A stretch of DNA of 64,000 nt from Nocardioides aromaticivorans (GTDB taxonomy: Bacteria > Actinomycetota > Actinomycetes > Propionibacteriales > Nocardioidaceae). The translations under genes were made by a program, and so were the position numbers. Location: assembly GCF_013408525.1 (NCBI RefSeq), contig NZ_JACBZM010000001.1, forward strand, positions 496,001-560,000, given 5' to 3'. Every line of letters begins with the position of its first letter. The stretch's first letter is position 1. The notes under the pieces are model-generated. The model was not told the DNA's origin. It worked only from the letters and a program-made list of their open reading frames with translations, and searched no databases. Shown here one piece after another: positions 8,927-17,896 of this stretch.

Positions 8927-9565
8927 ATGGTCGTGCGCCCGGGCTCCTTCGCCGTGCTCCTGCCGGTGAAGTCTCCGGGGAGCGGCAAGTCCCGCCTGTC
9001 CGCGCTCCCCGACGCCGACCGGCGCCGCCTGGCGGCGGCGTTCGCCACCGACGCCGTCTCGGTGTGTACGACGACACCGGGCGTCGCGCTCGTCGTGGTG
9101 GTCAGCGACGACGAGGCCTTCGCTGCCTCGCTGGCCGGCGACGGTGTGGCGACGTGCGCCGATCCGGGCGCGGGCCTCAATGCGGCCCTTCGCCATGGCG
9201 CCGCGTTCGCGCACGACCTGGCGCCGGGGTTGCAGCCGGTCGCCCTGCTCGCCGACGTGCCGGCCCTGACCGCGGCCGACCTGGCCGAGGCCCTCGACCA
9301 CGCACGCGCTGCCGGGCGGCCCTGCTTCGTCGCGGACGCGGACGGCACCGGGACGACGCTCTACACGGCGACGTACGACGCCTTCGATCCCCGCTTCGGC
9401 GCGGGTTCCGCCGACGCGCACCGCGCCTCCGGCGCCCTGCCCCTGACCGGTTCGCTGGCCACCCTCCGCCGCGACGTCGACGACCTGGCGGCGCTGGCCG
9501 ACGCGGTGGCGCTCGGTGTGGGCGCGACGACGGCCGCCGCGTTGCCCGCGACGCTGCGCACCTGA
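8927..9565 (+). CDS. cofC: 2-phospho-L-lactate / phosphoenolpyruvate guanylyltransferase (F420 biosynthesis)
   Basis: A 212-residue CofC/FbiD. This enzyme activates phosphoenolpyruvate (bacteria) or 2-phospholactate (archaea) with GTP for coenzyme F420 synthesis. The N-terminal nucleotide-binding [15 protein letters not shown] at about 11-25, the central [14 protein letters not shown] and late FGAGSADAH are characteristic of the family. A GGAGG ribosome site lies before the ATG at 8927. It appears monocistronic, and no other F420 gene is in the window. A 22-bp palindrome begins in its stop codon. Confidence 0.93.
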   Translation: MVVRPGSFAVLLPVKSPGSGKSRLSALPDADRRRLAAAFATDAVSVCTTTPGVALVVVVSDDEAFAASLAGDGVATCADPGAGLNAALRHGAAFAHDLAPGLQPVALLADVPALTAADLAEALDHARAAGRPCFVADADGTGTTLYTATYDAFDPRFGAGSADAHRASGALPLTGSLATLRRDVDDLAALADAVALGVGATTAAALPATLRT

Positions 9566-9586
9566 TTTCCCGCCCGGGCGGGAAAT
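9565..9586. terminator. Perfect 22-bp palindrome after cofC, likely terminator
   Basis: ATTTCCCGCCC / GGGCGGGAAAT is an uninterrupted palindrome that starts in the last base of the cofC stop codon. Because of its symmetry it can form the same A/U-flanked hairpin from either strand. It sits back to back with the terminator of the convergent HU gene. Confidence 0.6.
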
Positions 9587-9588
9587 GA

Positions 9589-9626
9589 CGATCGGGCCGC
9601 CCTCCCGGAGGAGGACGGCCCGATCG
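9589..9626 (-). terminator. Intrinsic-type terminator of the HU gene
   Basis: A 16-bp stem, CGATCGGGCCGCCCTC paired with GAGGACGGCCCGATCG (one G-U wobble), with a 6-nt loop, begins 13 bp beyond the HU stop. With the adjoining palindrome it separates two convergent genes. Confidence 0.75.
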
Positions 9627-9639
9627 GCGGCGTCGAGCG

Positions 9640-10284
9640 TCAGGCCTTCTTGGCCGGAGCCTTCTTGGCCGGAGCCTTCTTCGCGGGCGCCTTCTTGGCC
9701 GGAGCCTTCTTGGCGGGCGCCTTCTTGGCAGCCGGGGCGGCCTTCTTGGCCGGGGCGGCCTTCTTGGCAGCCGGAGCCTTCTTGGCCGGGGCGGCCTTCT
9801 TGGCAGCCGGAGCCTTCTTCGCCGGAGCGGCCTTCTTCGCCGTGGTGGCGGCCTTCTTCGCCGGAGCGGCAGCCTTCTTGACCGCGGTGGTCGCGGCCTT
9901 CTTGGCCGGAGCAGCGGCCTTCTTCGCCGGGGCAGCAGCCTTCTTGGCGGCAGCGGCCGGAGCAGCGGCAGCCTTCTTGGCGGGCTTCGGCAGGGCCGGG
10001 AGCTTCTTCGCGCCGGAGACGACGTTCTTGAGATCGGCGCCGGCGCTGAACTTCGGGACGGCCTTCTTCTTCGTCTTCACGCGCTCGCCGGTCTGCGGGT
10101 TGCGGACCCAACGGGCGTTGCGGACGGCCTTCTCGAAGGAGCCGAAGCCGGTGATGGCGACCTTCTCGCCCTTGGCCACCTGGCGGGTGATGGTGTCGAG
10201 AACCGAGTCGAGTGCGTGAGCCGCGTCCTTGCGACTGCCCTCGAAGCGGTCAGCCAGCGCATCGATCAACTGAGACTTGTTCAC
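9640..10284 (-). CDS. hup: HU-family nucleoid protein with Lys/Ala/Pro-rich tail (HupB/Lsr2-era HU-beta type)
   Basis: A 214-residue protein. Residues 1-90 are a complete HU domain ([46 protein letters not shown]). Residues from about 105 to the end are a tail of [11 protein letters not shown] repeats resembling eukaryotic histone H1. Mycobacterial HupB has the same two-part design; the tail adds DNA binding and compaction and is a target of acetylation. The start is GTG at 10284, the only one that fits the NKSQLI N-terminus of HU, although the frame stays open further upstream. It is monocistronic, with its own promoter and terminator. Confidence 0.95.
   Translation of the reverse strand: MNKSQLIDALADRFEGSRKDAAHALDSVLDTITRQVAKGEKVAITGFGSFEKAVRNARWVRNPQTGERVKTKKKAVPKFSAGADLKNVVSGAKKLPALPKPAKKAAAAPAAAAKKAAAPAKKAAAPAKKAATTAVKKAAAPAKKAATTAKKAAPAKKAPAAKKAAPAKKAPAAKKAAPAKKAAPAAKKAPAKKAPAKKAPAKKAPAKKAPAKKA
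9643..9975 (-). repeat. In-gene tandem repeats encoding the AKKAP tail of HU
   Basis: A degenerate 12-18 bp unit (plus strand TTCTTGGCCGGAGCC and TTCTTGGCGGGCGCC variants) is iterated more than fifteen times. It encodes the [14 protein letters not shown] tail. Such arrays change length by slippage, so the tail is likely to vary between strains. They are coding repeats, not CRISPR: there are no spacers. Confidence 0.85.
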
Positions 10285-10363
10285 TACCTGTCCTTTCGAA
10301 ACGCTCCGAGGGGGCGTCCCTTGGGCTTGCGGCCGAGCCCTCGCCCAGCCGTCCTTCCAGCGA

Positions 10364-10392
10364 ACGCTAGGCACTAGTGGGCACAGTCACAA
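10364..10392 (-). promoter_or_regulatory. Promoter of the HU gene
   Basis: On the minus strand TTGTGA and TAGCGT are separated by exactly 17 bp, a good vegetative sigma-70-type promoter for an actinobacterium. It lies about 80 bp before the GTG at 10284, in an unusually AT-rich stretch. The remaining gap to the LtaS-like gene (to 10458) holds only an A/T-rich weak inverted repeat, CGGAAA...TTTCCG. Confidence 0.5.
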
Positions 10393-10458
10393 TCACCACG
10401 CCGTGCTTTCCGGGCCTTTTTTCACGGAAACGGCGGTATTTGGGCGATTTCCGGGATT

Positions 10459-12381
10459 TCAGGACACCGCGCCGGGCCACATCGCGTCGAGTGCGAAGCG
10501 CTGACCGATGGAGAAGTCGAACTGCACGAGTCGCATGTCGTCGAGCAATTGGCGCGTCGTCGCGTCGAGCTCGGCCTCCTTCACCGGCTCGCCCGACGCA
10601 TCGAGCAGGCGTCCTTGCTGGATCGCGCTGACGTGCTGGTGGACCGCGTCGAGCATGGCGAGGTACGGCGGCACGGGCGCGTCGGCGACGTCGTACAGCA
10701 GGGGAAGGAAGAACGCCGGGCTCGTCGTCGGGATCGCCCGCGGCACGTTGTGGCCGGGCTGGTTGCTCCAGATGAAGAAAGGCGTGCGGTAGAGCGCGAG
10801 GCCCTTGTTGTCGTGCTTCACCGACGAGTCGTAGATGCCGGGCAGGTGGTCGCCGTAGAAGAGGACGATCGTCTTCTCCGGTCCCTTCTCCAGCTTGTCG
10901 AGGAAGTCGGCCACGGCCTCGTCGGTGTGCTCGAGGCCCCGTGCGTACTGGCCGATCCTCCTGCCCTCTCCCCCACCGGCGCCGCTGACCGGCACCGGGT
11001 CGGTGTAGTTGCCGTCGACGGGGATGTGGTTCTGCATCGTCACGAGGTTGACCATCAGTGGCTTCTCGTGGTCGTCGATCTGCGTCAGCACCTCGTCGAA
11101 CGCCGCTTCGTCCGAGATGTAGGGGTTGTCGTCGATCGTGTCGGTCTCGTGGATCGTCGTGTCGTGGATGAAGTCGTCGAACCCGAAGCGCTGGTAGACC
11201 TGCTCGCGCTTGTACATCCCGACCCGGTAGGGGTGCACGGCGATCACGTCGTGGCCCTGGCCGTGGAACCAGCCGACCGCCGACGGGTAGTCGTCGTGCT
11301 CCGGCACGAGCATCTGGTACGGCGACAGCATCTGCGGCCGGAACAGGCCGAGCGACTGGCCGGTCAGCGTCTCGAACTCCATGTTGGCCGTGCCGCCGCC
11401 GTACATCTGGGCGAGCATGTGGCCCGACGCCGTGGACGCCATCCGGGCGCGGGTGCGCGGGATCGGGTCGCGGCCGAGCTCGAAGCCGTCGAGCTCGGTG
11501 GGGTCGGTGAACGACTCACTCAGCACCAGCACGACGTTGACGTCGTCGAGGCTGCCCTTGCGGTGCGCGTTGATCCGGTCGGCCAGCGCCGTGTAGCGGT
11601 GGGCGACGTCGGCCATCGCCGCTTCGTCGTACCCCTTCGGCTGCTTCATGGCGTCGACCGGCATGTTGAAGAGGAAGCCGCCGAGGAAGCCGTTGGAGCG
11701 GTAGTTGGTCTTCTGGTTCCAGTAGCGCCAGTCGTTGCCGCGCAGCTCGTAGAGGCCGCGCCACATGTTGCCCGGGTGGTTGAACTGCGCGGCCTGGACC
11801 AGCAGGACGCCCGTGAGGACACCGACACCGACGCGCAGGCCGAGCATCAGCAGCACGTGCTCGCGCGCCAGCGTCCGCAGTCGTGGGCGCGGATGGCGCC
11901 GCTCGATCCGGACGGCGAGGCGGACGGCAGCCACGAAGATGCCGACCACCAGCAGGGCCGCCACGACGAGCAGCACCGGCGAGACCAGCGAGGCCAGGAA
12001 GCCCGGCTCGGAGAGGAAGTCGCGATCGCTCGGGTAGACCGGCTCCTCGCGGTACTGCATCTTCACGAGGTTGGCGAGCGCGACCACGACCGATGTCGTC
12101 AGGACGACGGCGATGGACCACGCCAACCGCCCGATCACGGCCCACAGGAAGCCGATCACCACCCACAGCACGAGGGTGTCGAGGTAGAAGGCGCCGCTGT
12201 CGAAGAAGAGGTCCTTGAACCAGCGCGGCAGGAACAGGCCGAGCGTGCCCGCCTCGAGCACGAGCGCGGAGGCCGCCGCCGCCTGCAGGCTGCCGAGCAC
12301 GCCTCGACGCAGCACGGCAGCGAGGGGCGGGGCCGCCGTCGCGGGCGCTGGCGCGTCGTCCGGGTCAGGCTCCTCCGTCAC
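10459..12381 (-). CDS. LtaS-like membrane sulfatase-fold phosphoglycerol transferase
   Basis: A 640-residue polytopic enzyme. About five N-terminal membrane segments are followed by a large extracellular sulfatase/alkaline-phosphatase domain. VVLVLSESFTDPTEL holds the metal-binding Glu, GGGTANMEFETLTGQS the nucleophile Thr equivalent of LtaS, and VLFYGDHLPG the metal-binding Asp-His. Such enzymes polymerise or decorate glycerophosphate glycans; the product in Nocardioides is not known to me. The frame is open to a GTG at 12411, but that GTG lies inside the leuD terminator stem. The GTG at 12381 (VTEEPDPDD), just downstream of the hairpin and its T-rich tail, is a more likely start. Confidence 0.82.
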   Translation of the reverse strand: MTEEPDPDDAPAPATAAPPLAAVLRRGVLGSLQAAAASALVLEAGTLGLFLPRWFKDLFFDSGAFYLDTLVLWVVIGFLWAVIGRLAWSIAVVLTTSVVVALANLVKMQYREEPVYPSDRDFLSEPGFLASLVSPVLLVVAALLVVGIFVAAVRLAVRIERRHPRPRLRTLAREHVLLMLGLRVGVGVLTGVLLVQAAQFNHPGNMWRGLYELRGNDWRYWNQKTNYRSNGFLGGFLFNMPVDAMKQPKGYDEAAMADVAHRYTALADRINAHRKGSLDDVNVVLVLSESFTDPTELDGFELGRDPIPRTRARMASTASGHMLAQMYGGGTANMEFETLTGQSLGLFRPQMLSPYQMLVPEHDDYPSAVGWFHGQGHDVIAVHPYRVGMYKREQVYQRFGFDDFIHDTTIHETDTIDDNPYISDEAAFDEVLTQIDDHEKPLMVNLVTMQNHIPVDGNYTDPVPVSGAGGGEGRRIGQYARGLEHTDEAVADFLDKLEKGPEKTIVLFYGDHLPGIYDSSVKHDNKGLALYRTPFFIWSNQPGHNVPRAIPTTSPAFFLPLLYDVADAPVPPYLAMLDAVHQHVSAIQQGRLLDASGEPVKEAELDATTRQLLDDMRLVQFDFSIGQRFALDAMWPGAVS

Positions 12382-12403
12382 CCTGTCGTCGGGGCGAACG
12401 AAA

Positions 12404-12444
12404 GAGGACACGGGGTGAACTGTAGTTGTCCACCCCGTGTCCTC
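12404..12444 (-). terminator. Intrinsic terminator of leuCD, overlapping the upstream candidate start of the LtaS-like gene
   Basis: A perfect 14-bp inverted repeat GAGGACACGGGGTG (12404-12417) / CACCCCGTGTCCTC (12431-12444) with a 13-nt loop. On the minus strand it is followed by TTTCGTT. It lies about 30 bp beyond the leuD stop and swallows the GTG at 12411. Confidence 0.8.
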
Positions 12445-12475
12445 GCGTCAGGGTTTCCCCCGACGTTGAGCCGGA

Positions 12476-13069
12476 TCAGGCGTGCTGCGTGACCGGCTTG
12501 AAGCTCGGGCGTCCGGCCTCGTACGCCGCGATGTCGGCCTCGTTGCCCAGCGTGATGCCGATGTCGTCGAGCCCGTTGAGCAGGCGGTAGCGCGTGTAGT
12601 CGTCGATCTGGAAGGGCGCGACCAGGTCGCCGCAGGTCACGGTGCGGGCCTCGAGGTCCACGGTGATCTGCGTCGTCGGGTCGGCCTCGATCGCGGCCCA
12701 GAGCTGCTCGATGACGTCCTGCTCGACAGGGACGGAGAGCAGGCCGGCCTTGCCCGAGTTGCCGCGGAAGATGTCGGCGAAGCGGCTCGAGAGCACGACC
12801 TTGAAGCCGTAGTCCATCAGTGCCCAGACGGCGTGCTCGCGCGACGAGCCGGTGCCGAAGTCGGGGCCGGCGACGAGGATCGAGACGCCCTGGTACTCGG
12901 GCTTGTTGGCGACGAACTCCGGGTCGTTGCGCCATGCGGCGAACAGGCCGTCCTCGAAGCCCGTGCGGGTCACGCGCTTGAGGTAGACCGCCGGGATGAT
13001 CTGGTCGGTGTCGACGTTGCTGCGGCGCAGCGGCAGCGCCGTACCGGTGTGCGAGGTGAACTTCTCCAT
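12476..13069 (-). CDS. leuD: 3-isopropylmalate dehydratase, small subunit
   Basis: A 197-residue LeuD, partner of LeuC in isomerising 2- to 3-isopropylmalate for leucine synthesis. The family marks [31 protein letters not shown] and [18 protein letters not shown] are all present. The ATG at 13069 (MEKFTSHTG) is the natural start; the frame is open upstream only as a shadow. It sits 22 bp downstream of leuC, so the two form an operon, closed by the hairpin at 12404-12444. Confidence 0.97.
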   Translation of the reverse strand: MEKFTSHTGTALPLRRSNVDTDQIIPAVYLKRVTRTGFEDGLFAAWRNDPEFVANKPEYQGVSILVAGPDFGTGSSREHAVWALMDYGFKVVLSSRFADIFRGNSGKAGLLSVPVEQDVIEQLWAAIEADPTTQITVDLEARTVTCGDLVAPFQIDDYTRYRLLNGLDDIGITLGNEADIAAYEAGRPSFKPVTQHA

Positions 13070-13091
13070 GACTGGAAGACCTTTCGGTGTT

Positions 13092-14492
<1,401 letters not shown>

Positions 14493-14592
14493 GACTCGCT
14501 CCTCCTCGTTCGGGTCGTTCGCGGCACCACTGCCGTGAACCAAGTTGAAGCCTACGCTTGCATCCCAAGATCCGAGACGGCAGTATTGCCAT
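14493..14592. promoter_or_regulatory. Shared leuC / IclR-regulator control region
   Basis: This 100-bp divergent gap must hold both promoters. TACGCT (14553-14558, plus) and TAGGCT (its neighbour on the minus strand) are the best -10 candidates. In other actinobacteria the NdgR/LtbR protein binds this same gap. I could not fix an operator with confidence. Confidence 0.45.
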
Positions 14593-15315
14593 ATGGACAA
14601 CTCGAGCGGCGTCGGAGTTCTCGACAAGGCGGCCCTGGTGCTCACGGCACTGGAGTCCGGCCCGGCCACCCTGGCCGGATTGGTGGCGGGCACGGGCCTG
14701 GCCCGACCCACGGCCCACCGCCTGGCGGTGGCCCTCGAGCACCACCGCCTCGTCGCGCGCGACATGCAGGGCCGCTTCGTGCTGGGCCCGCGCCTGGCCG
14801 AGCTGTCCGCCGCCGCCGGCGAGGACCGCCTGCTCGCCACGGCCGGTCCGGTCCTCGCGCGACTGCGCGACATCACCGGCGAGTCCGCGCAGCTGTGGCG
14901 CCGCCAGGGCGACCACCGCGTCTGCGTCGCCGCCGCCGAGCGTCCCTCCGGCCTGCGCGACACGATCCCCGTGGGCTCGCAGCTGACCATGCGGGCGGGC
15001 TCCGCCGCGCAGGTCCTGCTCGCCTGGGACGACCCGGAGCGGATCCACCGCGGCCTGCAGAACGCCGCCTTCTCGGCCGCCGAGCTGTCCGCGATCCGCC
15101 GCCGCGGCTGGGCGCAGTCGGTCGGCGAGCGCGAGCAGGGCGTGGCGTCGGTGTCGGCACCGGTCCGCTCCCCCGGCGGCAAGGTCATCGCGGCCGTGTC
15201 GGTCTCCGGCCCGCTCGAGCGGCTCTCCCGCCAGCCCGGCCGCATGCACGCACCTGCCGTGCTCGCCGCGGCCGAGCGGCTCTCGGAGTCGCTGCGCCGC
15301 GCTGCTGCCGAATAG
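14593..15315 (+). CDS. IclR-family regulator, NdgR/LtbR-like
   Basis: A 240-residue regulator. The N-terminal winged helix-turn-helix has [16 protein letters not shown] at about 6-21, then [20 protein letters not shown]. The effector domain (about 75-240) shows the IclR profile [25 protein letters not shown] and [13 protein letters not shown], with [21 protein letters not shown] near the end. Size, position and orientation against leuC match NdgR of Streptomyces and LtbR of Corynebacterium, which control leucine genes. The start is the ATG at 14593; an upstream in-frame ATG would intrude on the leuC promoter. Confidence 0.9.
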   Translation: MDNSSGVGVLDKAALVLTALESGPATLAGLVAGTGLARPTAHRLAVALEHHRLVARDMQGRFVLGPRLAELSAAAGEDRLLATAGPVLARLRDITGESAQLWRRQGDHRVCVAAAERPSGLRDTIPVGSQLTMRAGSAAQVLLAWDDPERIHRGLQNAAFSAAELSAIRRRGWAQSVGEREQGVASVSAPVRSPGGKVIAAVSVSGPLERLSRQPGRMHAPAVLAAAERLSESLRRAAAE

Positions 15316-15324
15316 CCCCCAGCC

Positions 15325-15804
15325 TCAGAACAGAGCAGGCTGCTCGAGTCCGAGCAGGAGCTGCTTGCGGTCCAGCCCGCCGGCGTACCCGGTGAGCGTG
15401 CCGTTGGCGCCGATCACCCGGTGGCACGGGATCACGATGGGGATCGGGTTGGCGCCGTTGGCCGTGCCGACGGCGCGGGAGGCGGCGTTGCTCTTGCCGA
15501 GCCGCGCCGCGATCTCGCCGTACGACGCGGTCTCGCCGTAGCCGATCTTGACCAGCTGGTCCCACACGTCGCGCTGCCAGCCGGTGCCGACGGGAGCCAG
15601 GGGCAGGTCGAACACGGTGCGCTCGCGGGCGAAGTACTCCCCCAGCTGGCGTGCGGTCTCGACGAGCAGCGGCGCGTCGTCCGCGCGTGGGCCGCGGGGA
15701 CGGCCGTCGTGGTCGCGGAACGGCGAGAACTCGATCGCGGTGATCGCACCGTCCTGCTCGACGATGCGGAGCGGTCCGACGGGCGACTCGATGACGGTCC
15801 ACAT
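15325..15804 (-). CDS. ogt: Methylated-DNA--protein-cysteine methyltransferase
   Basis: A 159-residue suicide DNA-repair protein that removes O6-methylguanine. The active-site motif PCHR is present as [12 protein letters not shown] at about 127-138. Before it come the winged-helix DNA-binding part ([20 protein letters not shown]) and the arginine-finger region [11 protein letters not shown]. The ATG at 15804 ([10 protein letters not shown]) fits the family. It follows the Ada-AlkA gene by 7 bp and supplies the O6-alkylguanine activity that fused protein lacks, so the pair forms one alkylation-response operon. Confidence 0.95.
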   Translation of the reverse strand: MWTVIESPVGPLRIVEQDGAITAIEFSPFRDHDGRPRGPRADDAPLLVETARQLGEYFARERTVFDLPLAPVGTGWQRDVWDQLVKIGYGETASYGEIAARLGKSNAASRAVGTANGANPIPIVIPCHRVIGANGTLTGYAGGLDRKQLLLGLEQPALF

Positions 15805-15811
15805 GGTGGGT

Positions 15812-17317
15812 TCATCCTTCCAGTGATGCGGACAACGAGGTCCACAGGTGCAGCAGGGCGTAGGAGCGCCACGGCGCCCAGGTGGCGGGATCGGCGGCGG
15901 CGCCGGCCGGCAGCGCGGCCAGGCCGTTGCGGACGCCGATGTCGGTCGGCAGCCAGATGTCGGGGTGGCCGAGCGCACGCAGCGCGATGTAGTCGGCCGT
16001 CCAGGGGCCGATGCCGGGCAGCGCCAGCAGCCGCTCGCGGACCTCGCCCCGATCGGGCCCGCGGTCGAGGACGAGGTCGCCGTCGGCGAGGGCCGCGGCC
16101 AGGCCGATCAGTGCCCGGCCCCGGGCGCGCGGCATCCGGAAGTCGGTGGGGTCCATCGCGGCGACCGTGGCGGCGTCGGGGAACAGGTGGGTCAGGCCGT
16201 CGACGGTCGTCGTCACCGGCCTGCCGTGGGAGGCGACCAGCCGGGCTGCGGCGGTGCGCGCCGCGACGACGGTGACCTGCTGTCCGAGGACGGCCCGCAC
16301 CGCGATCTCGCTGCCGGCGACATGTCCCGGCACGCGCAGCCCCGGCCTGGCCTCGACCAGCGGGGCGAGCGCGGGGTCGGCGCCGAGGTGCGCGTCGACC
16401 GCCACCGGGTCGGCATCGGCATCCAGCAGCGCACGCATCCGCGCCACGGCCGCGGCGGTGTCGCGCAGGTCCTCCAGCGCCAGCCGCAGCGGGACGTACG
16501 ACGTCCCGGTGCCCGCCACGTCCGCGAGCTCGACCCGCGCGGTCCCCGGTCCGTGCGGCAGGTCGAGCGTGCGGGCGTACCAGCCGGAGCCGTCCTCGTC
16601 GACCTCCGCGACCTCGATGCCGGGGATCGCCCGGTCGGCCAGGAAGCGCAGCAGCGCACTCCCGCGGAAGGGCGTGCGAACGGCGATCCGCAGCTGGATG
16701 CCGCCTGCCGACGCCCCGCTGGAGGCGCGGCGGCCGCGGAGCTCGCTCGGCGAGGCGGCGTACACCTCCTGCATGGTGTCGTTGAACTGCCGCACGCTGG
16801 AGAACCCGGCCGCGAACGCGACATCGGTCAGGGTGAGGTCGGTGCTCTCGACGAGCGCCCGGGCGGTCTGCGCGCGCTGGGTGCGCGCGAGGGCGAGCGG
16901 GCCGGCGCCGAGCTCGGCCGTCAGCAGCCGCGAGAGGTGGCGCGAGGTGTAGCCGAGCCGGGTCGCGAGCCCCTCCACGCCCTCACGGTCGACGACGCCG
17001 TCGCTGATCAGCCGCATCGCGCGACCGGCGACCGTGGCGGCGACGTTCCAGTCGGGGCTGCCGGGCGTGGCGTCGGGCAGGCAGCGCTTGCAGGCGCGGT
17101 AGCCGGCGCCCTGGGCAGCCGCGGCGGTGCGGTGGAAGGTCACATTGGCCGGGGCCGGGGTGCGGGCCGGGCACGAGGGCCGGCAGTAGATGCCCGTGGT
17201 GCGGACCGCGGTGTAGAAGACGCCGTCGAAGCGGCGGTCGCGCGACTGGACGGCCGTGTAGCAGCGGTCGAACTCCAGCTGCGCCGCCTCGTCGACCTGC
17301 GGGCTCGTCGTCTCCAT
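15812..17317 (-). CDS. Ada-type methylphosphotriester sensor/AraC activator fused to AlkA 3-methyladenine glycosylase
   Basis: A 501-residue fusion. Residues 1-80 are the Ada N-terminal zinc domain with the four ligand cysteines in FDRCYTA, GIYCRPSCPA and ACKRC, where methyl transfer from phosphotriesters activates the protein. About 85-190 is an AraC helix-turn-helix (GYTSRHLSRLL, DVAFAAGFSSVRQFND). About 205-500 is AlkA: the N-terminal domain, then HhH-GPD with LPGIGPWTADYIALRA and the catalytic Asp in LPTDIG. The ATG at 17317 has a GGATGGA ribosome site. It senses, activates and excises in one chain. Confidence 0.94.
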   Translation of the reverse strand: METTSPQVDEAAQLEFDRCYTAVQSRDRRFDGVFYTAVRTTGIYCRPSCPARTPAPANVTFHRTAAAAQGAGYRACKRCLPDATPGSPDWNVAATVAGRAMRLISDGVVDREGVEGLATRLGYTSRHLSRLLTAELGAGPLALARTQRAQTARALVESTDLTLTDVAFAAGFSSVRQFNDTMQEVYAASPSELRGRRASSGASAGGIQLRIAVRTPFRGSALLRFLADRAIPGIEVAEVDEDGSGWYARTLDLPHGPGTARVELADVAGTGTSYVPLRLALEDLRDTAAAVARMRALLDADADPVAVDAHLGADPALAPLVEARPGLRVPGHVAGSEIAVRAVLGQQVTVVAARTAAARLVASHGRPVTTTVDGLTHLFPDAATVAAMDPTDFRMPRARGRALIGLAAALADGDLVLDRGPDRGEVRERLLALPGIGPWTADYIALRALGHPDIWLPTDIGVRNGLAALPAGAAADPATWAPWRSYALLHLWTSLSASLEG

Positions 17318-17412
17318 GGCTCCATCCTGCCTCCCCCCACCGACATCGACTGGCGGAAATCGGACACGACGAGGTGCTCCCCGCGGCGCACTGCTTCTGC
17401 CACGCTGTCGCC

Positions 17413-17895
17413 ATGGCGGAGACACCGAGCACCAGCAACCTCGTCAACCCGCTCGACCTGCTGATCAAGTCCCAGCAGGTCGCGCTCAAGCTGACGACCG
17501 ACGTGCTGCGGACGGTGCGCGACACGGCCGTCGACGCCGTCACCCAGCCCGACGAGCTGGCGAAGCAGGTCGGCGAGCTGGCCGGCGCCGTCGCCGGCAT
17601 GGCGACCGCGGTCACCGGCATCGCCGGCGCGACCGCGCAGCCGCTGCAGGACTTCATCGTCCGCCAGCGCGAGCTCGCCGACACCGTCCACACCCTCGCC
17701 GAGGCGCAGGCCGAGCTCGCGGGCGTCGTCGCGAAGCTCGCCGAGCGGCACGCCGAGGCGGTGGCCGCGCTGGAGAAGGTGACCGCCCCGATCTTCACGA
17801 TCGTCGGCACCGATCCGACGCCGCCGAAGACGCGGGCGTCGAAGAAGACCGCCGCCGCGCGGCAGGCGCCGCGCAAGGCGACCGCGGGCGACTGA
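17413..17895 (+). CDS. Ala-rich helical protein of unknown function with a basic tail
   Basis: A 160-residue protein. After a short polar start (MAETPSTSNLVNPLDLLIKS), residues about 15-130 are amphipathic alpha-helix rich in Ala, Val, Leu, Gln and Glu with no proline, likely coiled coil. The last 25 residues (KTRASKKTAAARQAPRKATAGD) are Lys/Arg/Ala rich like a nucleic-acid-binding tail. Overall layout resembles phasin or nucleoid-associated helical proteins, but I see no diagnostic motif. It begins 95 bp from the divergent ada-alkA gene and has no obvious operon partner. Confidence 0.7.
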   Translation: MAETPSTSNLVNPLDLLIKSQQVALKLTTDVLRTVRDTAVDAVTQPDELAKQVGELAGAVAGMATAVTGIAGATAQPLQDFIVRQRELADTVHTLAEAQAELAGVVAKLAERHAEAVAALEKVTAPIFTIVGTDPTPPKTRASKKTAAARQAPRKATAGD

Positions 17896-17896
17896 C

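Noticed and set aside
9643..9975. Regular short repeats that could look like a CRISPR array
   Set aside because: The units are coding, contiguous and without unique spacers; they encode the AKKAP tail of HU.
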